From: Bacteroidales bacterium UBA4360
GTDB taxonomy: Bacteria > Bacteroidota > Bacteroidia > Bacteroidales > UBA932
Length of the DNA stretch: 64,000 bases
Direction of reading: 5' to 3'
Assembly: GCA_002393945.1 (NCBI GenBank)
Contig: DGSO01000032.1
Span: 1 to 64,000 of the forward strand
Below the pieces are notes generated by a model, which saw only the letters and a program-made list of their open reading frames with translations, was not told where the DNA came from and ran no database searches. Each line of letters begins with the position of its first letter. The stretch's first letter is position 1. Shown here in pieces: positions 43,385 through 52,235 of this stretch. The translations under genes and the position numbers were made by a program.

Positions 43385-44113
43385 ATGAAACGTTTACTAT
43401 TGTACGGACTTTTTGCGTTGACGTTGTGCTCTTACGGATGCATAAAACCGGATCAGAACACTTTTTTCGGATTGACGCCAGGGGATGAGTATTCGGTAAA
43501 TAGCCGTGTTTCAAGGTCGGGAGCGTGGATCGCTTTTAACCTTTTTGTTCAACCGTTGGATGCGGTATTGGATGAATCTCAGCCGGGGAATTATATCTAT
43601 TGGCCATCAGATGATATGTGGCGACGATTTGGGGATAATGCCGGAAATGTAAAATCTGCTTATAAAGAATTGGTGTATGACATGGCTCAGGTACTGCCCA
43701 AAAGCCCTTATGGGGAGTATTCGACAATATTTGCTACCGGGGCACTAAGGGTTGTGGCTGATCGGGAATTTAACGGAGTGCCGGCCGGTGATGATTTAAC
43801 CGCAGTGTTTACGAGGATTATTATGTCTCCATTCTCGAAGTCTCTGGAGACGGAGCATGTTTCGTTGGAATTTGAGGATATAGACTCTTTAATTGATTAT
43901 GCTTCAAATAATTGCGTTTCTCTTATACAGCTTCAACTCCGAAGATCTGAAGAGCTGCCCGAGGTGGTTAACTTAACGTTTACATTGCCGGTAAGGAGAG
44001 TGTTGCTTCTCAAGTGGTTAAATGACAGGCTGGACAATGAGTCGGCAACAGTTTCATATATTGATGATGAGATTGAATGGAAGTGTGTTATTAATGACGG
44101 ATCCACTTCCTAA
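43385..44113 (+). CDS. Unknown lipoprotein, paralogue 2
   Basis: A 242-residue lipoprotein (lipobox SYGC, Cys19), 6 bases after paralogue 1 and clearly homologous to it: YWPSDDMWRRFGDNAGNVKS near residue 72, STIFATGALRVVADREFNGV near 113, NCVSLIQ, and FTLPVRRVLLLKWLND near the end. The two have diverged well beyond recent duplication. The conserved tryptophans and the GDN motif would be sensible anchors for a structure search. It has the same AT-rich composition as the protease, and the unit ends here. Confidence 0.82.
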   Translation: MKRLLLYGLFALTLCSYGCIKPDQNTFFGLTPGDEYSVNSRVSRSGAWIAFNLFVQPLDAVLDESQPGNYIYWPSDDMWRRFGDNAGNVKSAYKELVYDMAQVLPKSPYGEYSTIFATGALRVVADREFNGVPAGDDLTAVFTRIIMSPFSKSLETEHVSLEFEDIDSLIDYASNNCVSLIQLQLRRSEELPEVVNLTFTLPVRRVLLLKWLNDRLDNESATVSYIDDEIEWKCVINDGSTS

Positions 44114-44175
44114 GGCAATGTCATCCACGAAAACGTCCTGTTCCATGGACGAGTCATGCAAATTCTGATACTTAG

Positions 44176-44201
44176 TCCAAGAAAAACGCAGTTTTCTTGG
44201 A
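44176..44201. terminator. Hairpin TCCAAGAAAA/TTTTCTTGGA before the MerR gene
   Basis: Perfect 10-base arms around a 6-base loop, 62 bases after the end of paralogue 2 and 22 bases before the MerR gene's -7 box. It is a likely terminator for the protease unit; an operator for the MerR-type regulator is an alternative. Confidence 0.6.
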
Positions 44202-44223
44202 TAGGAACCATAGTTATTTTTAT

Positions 44224-44231
44224 TATCTTTG
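44224..44231 (+). promoter_or_regulatory. -7 promoter element for the MerR gene
   Basis: TATCTTTG, 6 bases before ATG 44238, again implying a very short leader. Confidence 0.55.
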
Positions 44232-44237
44232 TAATCT

Positions 44238-44555
44238 ATGGCAAAGGTTATTTATACTATGGGCGAAACGGCGGAGATTCTGGGAGAGAATGTGTCTGCC
44301 GTAAGGTATTGGAGCAACTATTTCGAGCAGTTTGTAAAGCCCCTTAGAAACGCTAAGGGAAACCGGCTGTATCATCCCGAGGACATCGAGACGCTCAAGC
44401 AGATTCAGTTCCTGGTGAAGGAGCAGGGTCTTACGCTGGAGGGTGCGGCGCAGAGGATGAAAGACGACCGCCGCTCCGTGGAGCGCCGCGTCAAGGCGCT
44501 GGACATCCTGAAGGGGATAAAATCGGACCTGGAAGAGGCCAGGAAGCAGCTTTAG
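44238..44555 (+). CDS. MerR-family transcriptional regulator
   Basis: A 105-residue DNA-binding protein. The winged helix-turn-helix is at residues 5-50 (YTMGETAEILGENVSAVRYW, then RLYHPEDIETLKQIQFLV) and the C-terminal helix (residues 80-105) should form the dimer coiled coil. There is no separate ligand domain, so the signal is unknown. In Bacteroidota this short MerR gene commonly precedes nif3 and a zinc-ribbon gene, as here. It is 4 bases upstream of nif3. Confidence 0.9.
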   Translation: MAKVIYTMGETAEILGENVSAVRYWSNYFEQFVKPLRNAKGNRLYHPEDIETLKQIQFLVKEQGLTLEGAAQRMKDDRRSVERRVKALDILKGIKSDLEEARKQL

Positions 44556-44559
44556 GGAT

Positions 44560-45348
44560 ATGAAAGTACGGGACATCACAAACGCTATAGAGGAGTTTGC
44601 GCCGCTCTCGCTTCAGGAGAAGTGGGACAACAGCGGGCTCGTGATAGGCTCTCCGGAAGACACCGTGACCGGGGTCATGGTGGGCTTCGACTGTACCGAG
44701 GAGCTCATTGAGGAGGCCCTTCAGAAGGGCTGCAACATGGTTGTGACGCATCATCCGCTCATTTTCAAGGGGGTGACCAGCATAAACGCCAAGGACCCGG
44801 TGGGGGCGGCAATTATTGCCGCCGTGAAGGGCGGAGTGGCCGTTTATGCGGCGCACACATCGGCAGACAAGGTCATACAGGGGGTGAGCGGGGACATGGC
44901 CCGGAAGCTGGGACTCGTGAACGTCCAGATCCTGGAGCCGGACGGTGAAGGCACCGGGCTTGGCTGCATCGGCGATTTTCCTCAGCCGCTTACTGCCGAT
45001 GAGGCCCTTGCGGCGGTGAAGGGGGCTTTCGGCCTTAAGCTTATACGTCATTCCAGGCCTGTGGAGGGCCGCATTTCGAGGGTGGCGGTGCTTGGTGGCA
45101 GCGGCGGGGGAGACATCGACGAGGCCGTCAGGGCGGGTGCCCAGCTGTACATTACCGCAGACGTTTCCTACCACAAATTCTTCACTCCTGAGGGCTTCAT
45201 GGTCATGGATATAGGCCATTTTGAGAGCGAAGTGGGCATTGTGGACATTTTCTTATCGGAGATAAGGAAAAAAATTCCTACCTTTGCAAGCTACAAGTCA
45301 GCCGTGCTGGACGGGAGCAACCCTGTCCGGTACTATGGGCTTGCATAA
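44560..45348 (+). CDS. Nif3-like dinuclear metal-centre protein (DUF34)
   Basis: A 262-residue protein of the NIF3/YbgI family, which forms hexameric toroids with two metal ions per subunit. Visible metal-site motifs are LQEKWDNSGLVIG near residue 20, VVTHHPLIF near residue 62, AAHTSADKV near residue 104, and a C-terminal GHFESE near residue 224. It is the short form without the middle PII-like insertion. Its biochemical role is debated (GTP cyclohydrolase-like or metabolite repair). It is in an operon with the MerR and probably the zinc-ribbon gene. Confidence 0.93.
   Translation: MKVRDITNAIEEFAPLSLQEKWDNSGLVIGSPEDTVTGVMVGFDCTEELIEEALQKGCNMVVTHHPLIFKGVTSINAKDPVGAAIIAAVKGGVAVYAAHTSADKVIQGVSGDMARKLGLVNVQILEPDGEGTGLGCIGDFPQPLTADEALAAVKGAFGLKLIRHSRPVEGRISRVAVLGGSGGGDIDEAVRAGAQLYITADVSYHKFFTPEGFMVMDIGHFESEVGIVDIFLSEIRKKIPTFASYKSAVLDGSNPVRYYGLA
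45279..45286 (+). promoter_or_regulatory. Possible -7 element inside nif3 for the zinc-ribbon gene
   Basis: TACCTTTG about 95 bases before ATG 45382, within coding sequence. It fits the consensus but may be chance. Confidence 0.3.
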
Positions 45349-45381
45349 GAGAACAGAAAAAATAAATCGATTTATATTTTT

Positions 45382-46212
45382 ATGGCAAGTACCAAGAAAC
45401 CCGCCGCCGCACAGAAAGTGGAGGCTCCCATCGACCAGAGGGAAACTTTTGTATCCCTGCAGAAGAATTTTGCCGATTCCGACATCTCCGTAGAAGAGAA
45501 GCTCAAGACCCTTTACGAGCTCCAGGCAGCAGACTCCGAGATTGACAAGATAGTCCAGCTCCGCGGAGAACTCCCTGCAGAGGTTGCAGCCCTCGAAGAG
45601 GAAATCGCTTCACTCAAGGAGCGCAGCGCAGAGATTTCCGCAGTCATCGACCAGTTCAACCGCAACATTGCCGATGCAAAGCTTTCCATCGCAGACCACG
45701 AAAGCACCATCGAGAAGTATCAGCGTCAGCTTGAGAGCATCTCCAACTCCCGCGAGTACGACTCCCTGAACAAGGAAATCGAGAACCAGGACCTCCTTCG
45801 CCAGATTGACGAGAAGACAATCTACGACACACGTGCCGCCATCGGCGAAAAGAAGGCCGAACTTGACGAACTCAAGGACCGTCTTGCCGTGAGGACCGAA
45901 GACCTGGCCGCCAAGAAGGAAGAGCTTGACACCATTGTCGAGTCTACCGCAAAGGAAGAGGCCGTTCTCTCTGCCCGCCGCCAGGAGTGCGCAGCCAAGA
46001 TTGACGCCCGTACCATGAGCGCTTACGAGCGCATCCGCCAGAGCGTTCACAACCATCTCGCAGTTGTGGGTATCTACAACGGCGATTCCTGCGGAGGATG
46101 CTTCAACACCATCACTCCCCAGCGCAGGGTGGAGATTGCTTCCAACCGCAAGCTCATCATCTGCGAACACTGCGGCCGTATCATCATCAATCCCGATTTC
46201 GACCAGAAGTAA
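45382..46212 (+). CDS. Coiled-coil protein with C4 zinc ribbon
   Basis: A 276-residue protein. Residues 35-205 form a long coiled coil (LYELQAADSEIDKIVQLRGE ... KKEELDTIVESTAKEE), and the C-terminus holds a four-cysteine zinc ribbon: CGGC near residue 237 and CEHCG near residue 262. It matches the zf-RING_7/C4-type zinc ribbon family often next to nif3. An Ala/Lys-rich N-terminal tail (ASTKKPAAAQK) is variable. Function is unknown; nucleic-acid or ribosome association has been proposed for relatives. dnaB begins 3 bases later. Confidence 0.88.
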   Translation: MASTKKPAAAQKVEAPIDQRETFVSLQKNFADSDISVEEKLKTLYELQAADSEIDKIVQLRGELPAEVAALEEEIASLKERSAEISAVIDQFNRNIADAKLSIADHESTIEKYQRQLESISNSREYDSLNKEIENQDLLRQIDEKTIYDTRAAIGEKKAELDELKDRLAVRTEDLAAKKEELDTIVESTAKEEAVLSARRQECAAKIDARTMSAYERIRQSVHNHLAVVGIYNGDSCGGCFNTITPQRRVEIASNRKLIICEHCGRIIINPDFDQK

Positions 46213-46215
46213 GCC

Positions 46216-47703
46216 ATGCCCGCCCGCAAGAATTCCAAGGATGAAAACCTGAATATCGAGGCCCTGATGGGGAACAAACCCCCTCAGGCCCTTGACGTTG
46301 AGGAGGCTGTCCTGGGTGCCATGCTGGTGGAACCTTCCACCATCGACGAGGCCATGGAGGAGCTTACTCCCTCCTGCTTCTACGACCAGCACAACAGGAT
46401 GATCTTCGAGGCTATGTCGGCCCTGGTGAACGATCACGTCTCCATAGACCTCATCACCGTGAGCGACAAGCTCCGCAGCCTTGGAAACCTTGAGATAGTG
46501 GGCGGCCCTGTGGCCCTTGCGCGCCTGTCCCAGAACATCGGCGCGGCGGCCCACATCGAGTATTACATCAAGATACTCAAGCAGAAGACTATCCAGAGGG
46601 ACCTTATCACCGCTTCATATGACATCCTGAAGCAGTCCTTCGACGAGTCCACCAACGTTGACGACCTCATCGACAACGCCCAGAGCAAGGTCTTCGCGGC
46701 TATACAGAACAACGTCAAGAGGGATGTACAGGACATCGGATCCATCATCAACTCCGTCCTTGACAACCTGCAGGAGCTCCAGAATACCACCGGACTTTCC
46801 GGCGTGCCTTCCGGTTTCCCTACCATCGACAGGGTAACCCAGGGCTGGCAGAAGAGCGACCTGATAATCCTGGCCGCACGTCCTTCAGTGGGTAAGACTG
46901 CGTTTGCCCTGAACATTGCCCGCAACGCCGCCGTGGATGCAAACATGCCCGTTGCGGTGTTCTCGCTGGAAATGAGCGCTGACCAGCTTGGAAAGCGTCT
47001 TATAACCACTGAGAGCGGCCTTTCCGGAGAAAAAATCAAGGGTGGCGTGAAACTTGAACAGTATGAGTGGGTCCAGCTTGAAGAGACTCTCAAGCGCCTT
47101 GCCAAGGCGCCGCTGTACATAGACGACACCCCCGGCATTCCCATCATGGAGTTCCGCACCAAGGCCAAGCGCCTTGTGAAGCAGAAGGGAGTCCGCCTCA
47201 TCGTTGTGGACTACCTCCAGCTCATGCAGGGACCGGCCGAACTCAGAGGCCTTCGCGAACAGGAAGTTGCGGCTATATCCCGCACCCTCAAGGCTACGGC
47301 AAAGGAACTTAACGTGCCCATCATCGCCCTCTCGCAGCTTTCGCGTAACGCTGTCCAGAGAACGGGCGGCACAGGAAAGCCCCAGCTGAGCGACCTCCGC
47401 GAGTCCGGCTCAATCGAACAGGATGCCGACATGGTCATCTTCATCCACCGTCCCGACTTCGTAGGAATGTCGGACAACCCCGAGGACAAGGAGAAGGCCA
47501 TTATCGTGATTGCAAAGCACCGTAACGGTGAAGTCTGTGACATAGAGCTCAAGTACAAGGCAAACCAGGTGAGATTTGTAGAACCGGACCAGAGCCTGGA
47601 TGTTTATGCCACCAGAGGCCCTGTGGCCAGCTCCGTGAACGGCACCATGGGAAGCGTCCCTGAGGACTCGGGTGGAGGTTATGACATAGAAAGGGACTTT
47701 TAA
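46216..47703 (+). CDS. dnaB: Replicative DNA helicase
   Basis: A 495-residue hexameric 5'-3' helicase of the replication fork. The N-terminal domain begins at PPQALDVEEAVLGAMLVEP; the RecA-like domain carries Walker A ARPSVGKTAFALNIA near residue 220, Walker B LIVVDYLQLM near residue 332, and LSQLSRNAVQ and SDLRESGSIEQDADMV further on. There is no intein. A variable tail (ASSVNGTMGSVPEDSGGGYD) closes the protein. It directly abuts the DUF3108 gene. Confidence 0.97.
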   Translation: MPARKNSKDENLNIEALMGNKPPQALDVEEAVLGAMLVEPSTIDEAMEELTPSCFYDQHNRMIFEAMSALVNDHVSIDLITVSDKLRSLGNLEIVGGPVALARLSQNIGAAAHIEYYIKILKQKTIQRDLITASYDILKQSFDESTNVDDLIDNAQSKVFAAIQNNVKRDVQDIGSIINSVLDNLQELQNTTGLSGVPSGFPTIDRVTQGWQKSDLIILAARPSVGKTAFALNIARNAAVDANMPVAVFSLEMSADQLGKRLITTESGLSGEKIKGGVKLEQYEWVQLEETLKRLAKAPLYIDDTPGIPIMEFRTKAKRLVKQKGVRLIVVDYLQLMQGPAELRGLREQEVAAISRTLKATAKELNVPIIALSQLSRNAVQRTGGTGKPQLSDLRESGSIEQDADMVIFIHRPDFVGMSDNPEDKEKAIIVIAKHRNGEVCDIELKYKANQVRFVEPDQSLDVYATRGPVASSVNGTMGSVPEDSGGGYDIERDF

Positions 47704-48528
47704 ATGAAAAGAGGACTTATCATAACGGTCGTGCTCCTTGCATGTGCGCTTTTCCCCCTGAAGGCACAGAACTGCCTTCCTCAGGGGGCTTCCCGTACTT
47801 TCAAGCCCGGCGAGGAAATATCCTTCTCGCTCATGTTCAAGTGGGGGGCGGTCAATACGGAAGTCGGCCAGGCAAAGATCAAGGTAGATTCCATCGCCTA
47901 CCGGGGAGCGCCCGCTTACCACTCTGTGCTGCAGGTGAAATCGGCCCCGTTCTTCGACGCCTTCTTCAAGATGAGGGAGTATTTCCAGGGCTGGATGGCC
48001 CCGGAAGACCTTCGTCCCCTGAAATTCATCAGGGACACCCACGAAGGCAAGTATGCGGCTACCAACCTCTACTACTACGACTGGAACAAAATGGTTATCC
48101 ATGCCGATGTATCCTCTACCTCCATGGGCTCCAAGACGCTGGACATTCCGCTGAAGCAGTGCGTCTACGACATCGGCTCCATCCTCTATTATGCGAGGAG
48201 CATGGATACGGGAAAACTCCGTGTGGGACAGTCTTATCCCCTTACCTTCGCCATTGACGACGAGGCGTTTGACGTGCACCTTACATACAAGGGCAAGGAA
48301 GTGGTAAAGGCCAGAAAACTTGGAAAGGTGCGCTGCATGGTGTTCTCCTGCTCGGTTGTGCAGGGAGCGCTGTTCTCCGGCGAGGAGGAGTTCCTCTTCT
48401 GGATTTCAGACGACGGCAACCGTCTTCCCGTGGGCTTCATCTGCCCGCTGAAGATAGGCTCCGTAAGGGGATGGCTCAAAAGCGATTACAAGAACCTTAA
48501 ATACGAATTCTCCTCACTACAGAAATAA
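47704..48528 (+). CDS. DUF3108 exported protein
   Basis: A 274-residue protein with a signal peptide (ends LKAQ, about residue 22) and a body typical of DUF3108: FKPGEEISFSLMFKWGAVNT, GAPAYHSVLQVKSAPFFDAF, the family's IGSILYYARSMDT, and FPVGFICPLKIGSVRGWLK-like end. It is probably periplasmic and beta-rich, and its function is not established. It follows dnaB with no gap, and its stop shares one base with the rseC start (TAATG), so it may be cotranscribed with the Rnf operon. Confidence 0.87.
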   Translation: MKRGLIITVVLLACALFPLKAQNCLPQGASRTFKPGEEISFSLMFKWGAVNTEVGQAKIKVDSIAYRGAPAYHSVLQVKSAPFFDAFFKMREYFQGWMAPEDLRPLKFIRDTHEGKYAATNLYYYDWNKMVIHADVSSTSMGSKTLDIPLKQCVYDIGSILYYARSMDTGKLRVGQSYPLTFAIDDEAFDVHLTYKGKEVVKARKLGKVRCMVFSCSVVQGALFSGEEEFLFWISDDGNRLPVGFICPLKIGSVRGWLKSDYKNLKYEFSSLQK

Positions 48529-48938
48529 TGGCAGGCGATGTAAGTCATAAGGGCAGGGTACTTGGCATAACACCCGAGGTCACCACGGTGGCGATAGAGC
48601 AGCACAGCGCTTGCTCCGAGTGCCACGCCGCGGGGCTCTGCACCCTTTCGGATGTTGTGGAAAAGGCCGTGGAAGTGCCCACAAGGCCTTTTGCCGGTTA
48701 TAATGTAGGAGATGAAGTGGAAGTTGTCCTTAAGGCCTCGATGGGCTTTAAGGCAGTATGGCTTGCATACTTCATTCCGCTCCTGGTGCTGCTTGCTGTG
48801 ATACTCCTGCTGGCATGGCTGGGCGTTGGAGAAGTTGCCGCCGGGCTTTCCGGAATAGGCGCAGTGGCGGTTTATTACTTCCTGCTGTGGCTCTTCCGCG
48901 GAAAACTTAAGAACGAATACACATTTACAATAAAATAA
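48528..48938 (+). CDS. rseC: RseC-like SoxR-reducing system protein
   Basis: A 136-residue membrane protein. The N-terminal soluble part has the cysteine cluster CSECHAAGLCTL near residue 25 and two hydrophobic helices follow (VWLAYFIPLLVLLAVILLLA; GLSGIGAVAVYYFLLWLF). RseC regularly precedes rnfB in Bacteroidota. In E. coli it takes part with Rnf (Rsx) in keeping SoxR reduced; a SoxR target here is not seen. It is 2 bases upstream of rnfB. Confidence 0.9.
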   Translation: MAGDVSHKGRVLGITPEVTTVAIEQHSACSECHAAGLCTLSDVVEKAVEVPTRPFAGYNVGDEVEVVLKASMGFKAVWLAYFIPLLVLLAVILLLAWLGVGEVAAGLSGIGAVAVYYFLLWLFRGKLKNEYTFTIK

Positions 48939-48940
48939 CT

Positions 48941-49879
48941 ATGATCAAGATCATCATCTGGACAATTGCAGTGGTGACCGTTCTGGGCCTTGTGCTCGCG
49001 CTGGTCCTCTACCTTGTGGCAGAACGCTTCAAGGTTGAGGAGGATCCCCGCATAGACCTGGTAGAGAAGGCAATGCCCGGCGCCAATTGCGGCGGCTGCG
49101 GCTATGCCGGCTGCCGTGCCTTTGCAGAGAGCGCAGTCAAGGCCCCCAACCTGGACAATCATTTTTGTCCCGTGGGCGGTAATGACACCATGAAAAACGT
49201 CGCGGCCATCCTGGGTTATGAGGTGAAGGCCAAAGCTCCTGAGGTGGCTGTAGTGCGTTGTAACGGTACATGTACTGCACGCCCCCGCGTGAACAATTAT
49301 GACGGTTATCCTTCGTGCAAGGTGAAGGCTGCCCTTTACAGCGGCGATACAGGCTGCTCATTCGGCTGCCTTGGCTGTGGCGATTGCGTGGCTGCCTGCC
49401 AGTTCGGCGCCCTTTCCATGGATCCCGAAACGGGACTTCCCGTAGTGGACGAGGAGAAGTGCACCGGCTGCGGCGCCTGCTCTAAGGCCTGCCCCAAGCA
49501 CATCATCGAGCTCAGGCCCAAGGGTCCCCGCGGAATGAGGGTGTTCGTATCCTGCTTGAACAAGGACAAGGGCCCCGTTGCAAAGAAGGCCTGCCTGAAC
49601 GCCTGCATCGGCTGCGGTATCTGTGCCAAGACCTGTACCCACGAGGCTATCGTCATGGAGAATAATATCGCCTACATCGACGCTTCCAAGTGCAAGCTCT
49701 GCCGCGAGTGCGAGGCAATGTGCCCCACCGGAGCCATCCATGGCGTGGGATTCCCCAAGCCGCTTGACAAGGATGCCGTGAAGGAGCGCATCAAGGTCCG
49801 TCAGCAGAAGGCCAAGGAAGCCGCTGCAGCTGCAGCAGCTGCGGCCGCAGAACCCGTAAAGAAGGAGGCTGAAGCATGA
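48941..49879 (+). CDS. rnfB: Rnf electron transport complex subunit B
   Basis: A 312-residue iron-sulfur subunit of the ion-pumping ferredoxin:NAD oxidoreductase. A membrane anchor (residues 1-28) precedes the 4Fe-4S domain with CGGCGYAGC near residue 48, and the C-terminal half carries at least three ferredoxin motifs (CTGCGACSKACP, CIGCGICAKTC, CKLCRECEAMCP). The end is an Ala/Lys-rich tail. It is the first rnf gene in the order B-C-D-G-E-A and overlaps rnfC by 4 bases. Confidence 0.96.
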   Translation: MIKIIIWTIAVVTVLGLVLALVLYLVAERFKVEEDPRIDLVEKAMPGANCGGCGYAGCRAFAESAVKAPNLDNHFCPVGGNDTMKNVAAILGYEVKAKAPEVAVVRCNGTCTARPRVNNYDGYPSCKVKAALYSGDTGCSFGCLGCGDCVAACQFGALSMDPETGLPVVDEEKCTGCGACSKACPKHIIELRPKGPRGMRVFVSCLNKDKGPVAKKACLNACIGCGICAKTCTHEAIVMENNIAYIDASKCKLCRECEAMCPTGAIHGVGFPKPLDKDAVKERIKVRQQKAKEAAAAAAAAAAEPVKKEAEA

Positions 49880-51246
49880 GTAAACATACTTTCTCCATAG
49901 GCGGCGTACACCCGCATGACAGCAAGATTTCAAGGGAATGCGCAATTGAGAAGCTCCCTCTTGCCCCTACCGTGTACATCCAGCTTTCCCAGCATATCGG
50001 TGCACCTGCCAAGCCCGTCGTGGCCGTGGGTGACAAGGTGAAGGTGGGGCAGGTGATTGCAGAGCCGGGCGGCTTCGTGAGCGCCTTCATCCACTCTTCC
50101 GTGAGCGGTACCGTGAAGTCCATCGCCCCCAGGGCAGACCTTGCCGGCAACCCCCAGATGTGCATCGAGATTGCAGTTGAAGGAGATGACTGGGCCGATG
50201 GCATCGACACCTCCGACACCCTGGTCACCGCCATTCCCGAGGACAACAAGGCCATCATCGAAAAGATCCGTCTCGGCGGTGTCGTGGGCCTTGGTGGTGC
50301 AACCTTCCCTACGCACGTGAAGCTTTCTCCGCCTCCGGGATCGAAGTGCGAGATGGTTATCATAAACGGCTGCGAATGTGAGCCTTACCTCACTTCCGAC
50401 TTCCGCACCCTCCTTGAAAAGGGAGAGCAGGTGGTGGTTGGTGCCGCTATCCTGAAGCAGGTGATGGGAAATGTTCCCTGCACCATTGCAATCGAGGAAA
50501 ACAAGCCCGAGGCCATTGAGCATATCAAGGAAGTCATCGGCAAGCTTGGGTATAAGGGTATCGACGTGATGCCCATGAAGATGCGTTATCCGCAGGGCGG
50601 TGAAAAGCAGCTCATCGACGCTGTGATGCACCGTCAGGTGGGTTCCGGCGCACTGCCTATCAGCGTAGGTGCGGTAGTCCAGAACGTGGCTACGGCCCTT
50701 GCCGTCTATGATGCAGTGCAGAAGAACAAGCCCATCGTGGACAATTCCGTGACCGTGACGGGCGAATGCTTCCCGCATCAGGCAAACCTCCTCGTGAGGG
50801 TGGGAACACCTCTGAGGTATATCATCGACTACCTTGGCGGAGTGCCCGAAAATGCAGTCAAGGTCATCAGCGGCGGTCCTATGATGGGCCGTGCAGTCGC
50901 CAACCTCGACGCCGCCACCCTCAAGGGAACCGGCGCCCTCCTCTTCCTCACCGCAGAGCAGACCCTCCGCGCCCCTGAAACCAATTGCATCCGCTGCGGC
51001 AAGTGTGCCGATGCATGCCCCATGGGCCTGGAGCCTTTCCTCCTGAACCGCCTCGCAAAGGCCGACAGGCTGGAAGACCTGGAGAAGAACGCAGTTCAGG
51101 ACTGCATCGAATGCGGCTGCTGCCTCTACTCCTGTCCTGCACATATTCCTCTGCTCGACAATATCCGTATGGCAAAGGGAGCAGTCCTCGGAGCCATCCG
51201 TGCAAGGGCTGCGGCCGCCAAAGCCGCCGCCGAAGCTGCCAAATAA
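49876..51246 (+). CDS. rnfC: Rnf electron transport complex subunit C
   Basis: A 456-residue peripheral subunit that binds NADH, FMN and two 4Fe-4S clusters. A barrel-sandwich N-terminus (VVAVGDKVKVGQVIAEPGG) leads into the flavin domain (VVGLGGATFPTHVKLSPPP, INGCECEPYLTSDFR) and the clusters CIRCGKCADACP near residue 373 and CIECGCCLYSCP near residue 412. It ends in an Ala-rich tail similar to that of rnfB. Three bases separate it from rnfD. Confidence 0.96.
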   Translation: MSKHTFSIGGVHPHDSKISRECAIEKLPLAPTVYIQLSQHIGAPAKPVVAVGDKVKVGQVIAEPGGFVSAFIHSSVSGTVKSIAPRADLAGNPQMCIEIAVEGDDWADGIDTSDTLVTAIPEDNKAIIEKIRLGGVVGLGGATFPTHVKLSPPPGSKCEMVIINGCECEPYLTSDFRTLLEKGEQVVVGAAILKQVMGNVPCTIAIEENKPEAIEHIKEVIGKLGYKGIDVMPMKMRYPQGGEKQLIDAVMHRQVGSGALPISVGAVVQNVATALAVYDAVQKNKPIVDNSVTVTGECFPHQANLLVRVGTPLRYIIDYLGGVPENAVKVISGGPMMGRAVANLDAATLKGTGALLFLTAEQTLRAPETNCIRCGKCADACPMGLEPFLLNRLAKADRLEDLEKNAVQDCIECGCCLYSCPAHIPLLDNIRMAKGAVLGAIRARAAAAKAAAEAAK

Positions 51247-51249
51247 TAA

Positions 51250-52233
51250 ATGACTATGAGTACACTTACAGTTTCTCCGTCCCCGCACATCCATTCCAAG
51301 GACTCTACCATGAGCCTGATGAGGGATGTCGTGATTGCCCTTGTGCCGGCGGTTATCTGCTCCTTCGTATTCTACGGCTGGAGAGAGATACTCCTCATGC
51401 TGGTGAGCGTCGCATCCTGCGTGTGCCTCGAGTGGGCCGTCACCAAATACATGCTCAAACAGCCTTCTACCATAGGTGACCTTTCTGCAGTCGTAACAGG
51501 TATCCTCCTGGGCCTGAACCTGCCTTACAGCACTCCGCTGTGGGTGGTGTTCATCGGCGCCGTGGTCGCTATCTGCGTGGCCAAGCTCACCTTCGGAGGC
51601 ATCGGCCAGAATATATGGAATCCCGCCCTTGTGGGCCGCGTTTTCCTGCTGGTCTCCTTCCCTACCTACATGACAACCTGGGGTGCTCCCCAAGGCGTTA
51701 TGGATGCGGTTTCCGGTCCTACGCCACTGAGCGCTATCCAGGAAGACCTGATGCAGGGCGCATCGGTCCAGGATATCATGGCCGAACACGGTTACAGCTA
51801 TGCCTCCATGCTGTTCGCCAACCTTGGCGGCAGCGCGGGTGAGGTGTGCGCACTGGCGCTTCTTGCCGGCTTCGTGTACCTCTGCATCCGCAAGGTCATC
51901 AAGCCCTGGATCACCCTGTCCATCTTTGCTACCGTGGCAGTTACGGCCCTTATCTTCTGGGGAATCAACCCTGCCCGCTTCACCGATCCTCTCTTCAACC
52001 TCCTCTCCGGCGGTCTCATCCTGGGTGCCTGCTTCATGGCAACGGATTATGTGACCTCTCCGATGAGCGTCTGGGGTGGCGTGGTATTCGGTATCGGCAT
52101 CGGTTTCCTCACGATGATGATCCGTTACTTCGGATCCTATCCGGAAGGCGTTTCCTTCGCCATCCTTATCATGAACTCTGTGGTTCCGCTGCTTAACATG
52201 TGGTTCAAACAGAAAAAATTCGGGAGGAAATAG
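51250..52233 (+). CDS. rnfD: Rnf electron transport complex subunit D
   Basis: A 327-residue inner-membrane subunit with around ten helices. The conserved stretch SGPTPLSAI carries Thr158, the position at which FMN is covalently attached in this family. NIWNPALVGRVFLLVSFP and YVTSPMSVWGG are typical. The start ATG 51250 is used here; ATG 51256 two codons on is equally possible. A purine-rich GGGAGG precedes rnfG right at its end. Confidence 0.95.
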   Translation: MTMSTLTVSPSPHIHSKDSTMSLMRDVVIALVPAVICSFVFYGWREILLMLVSVASCVCLEWAVTKYMLKQPSTIGDLSAVVTGILLGLNLPYSTPLWVVFIGAVVAICVAKLTFGGIGQNIWNPALVGRVFLLVSFPTYMTTWGAPQGVMDAVSGPTPLSAIQEDLMQGASVQDIMAEHGYSYASMLFANLGGSAGEVCALALLAGFVYLCIRKVIKPWITLSIFATVAVTALIFWGINPARFTDPLFNLLSGGLILGACFMATDYVTSPMSVWGGVVFGIGIGFLTMMIRYFGSYPEGVSFAILIMNSVVPLLNMWFKQKKFGRK

Positions 52234-52235
52234 CT

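Noticed and set aside
49930..51789. A 619-codon open frame opposite rnfC and rnfD
   Set aside because: Spans two well-supported genes on the other strand and shows low-complexity His/Arg/Gly content typical of a shadow frame.
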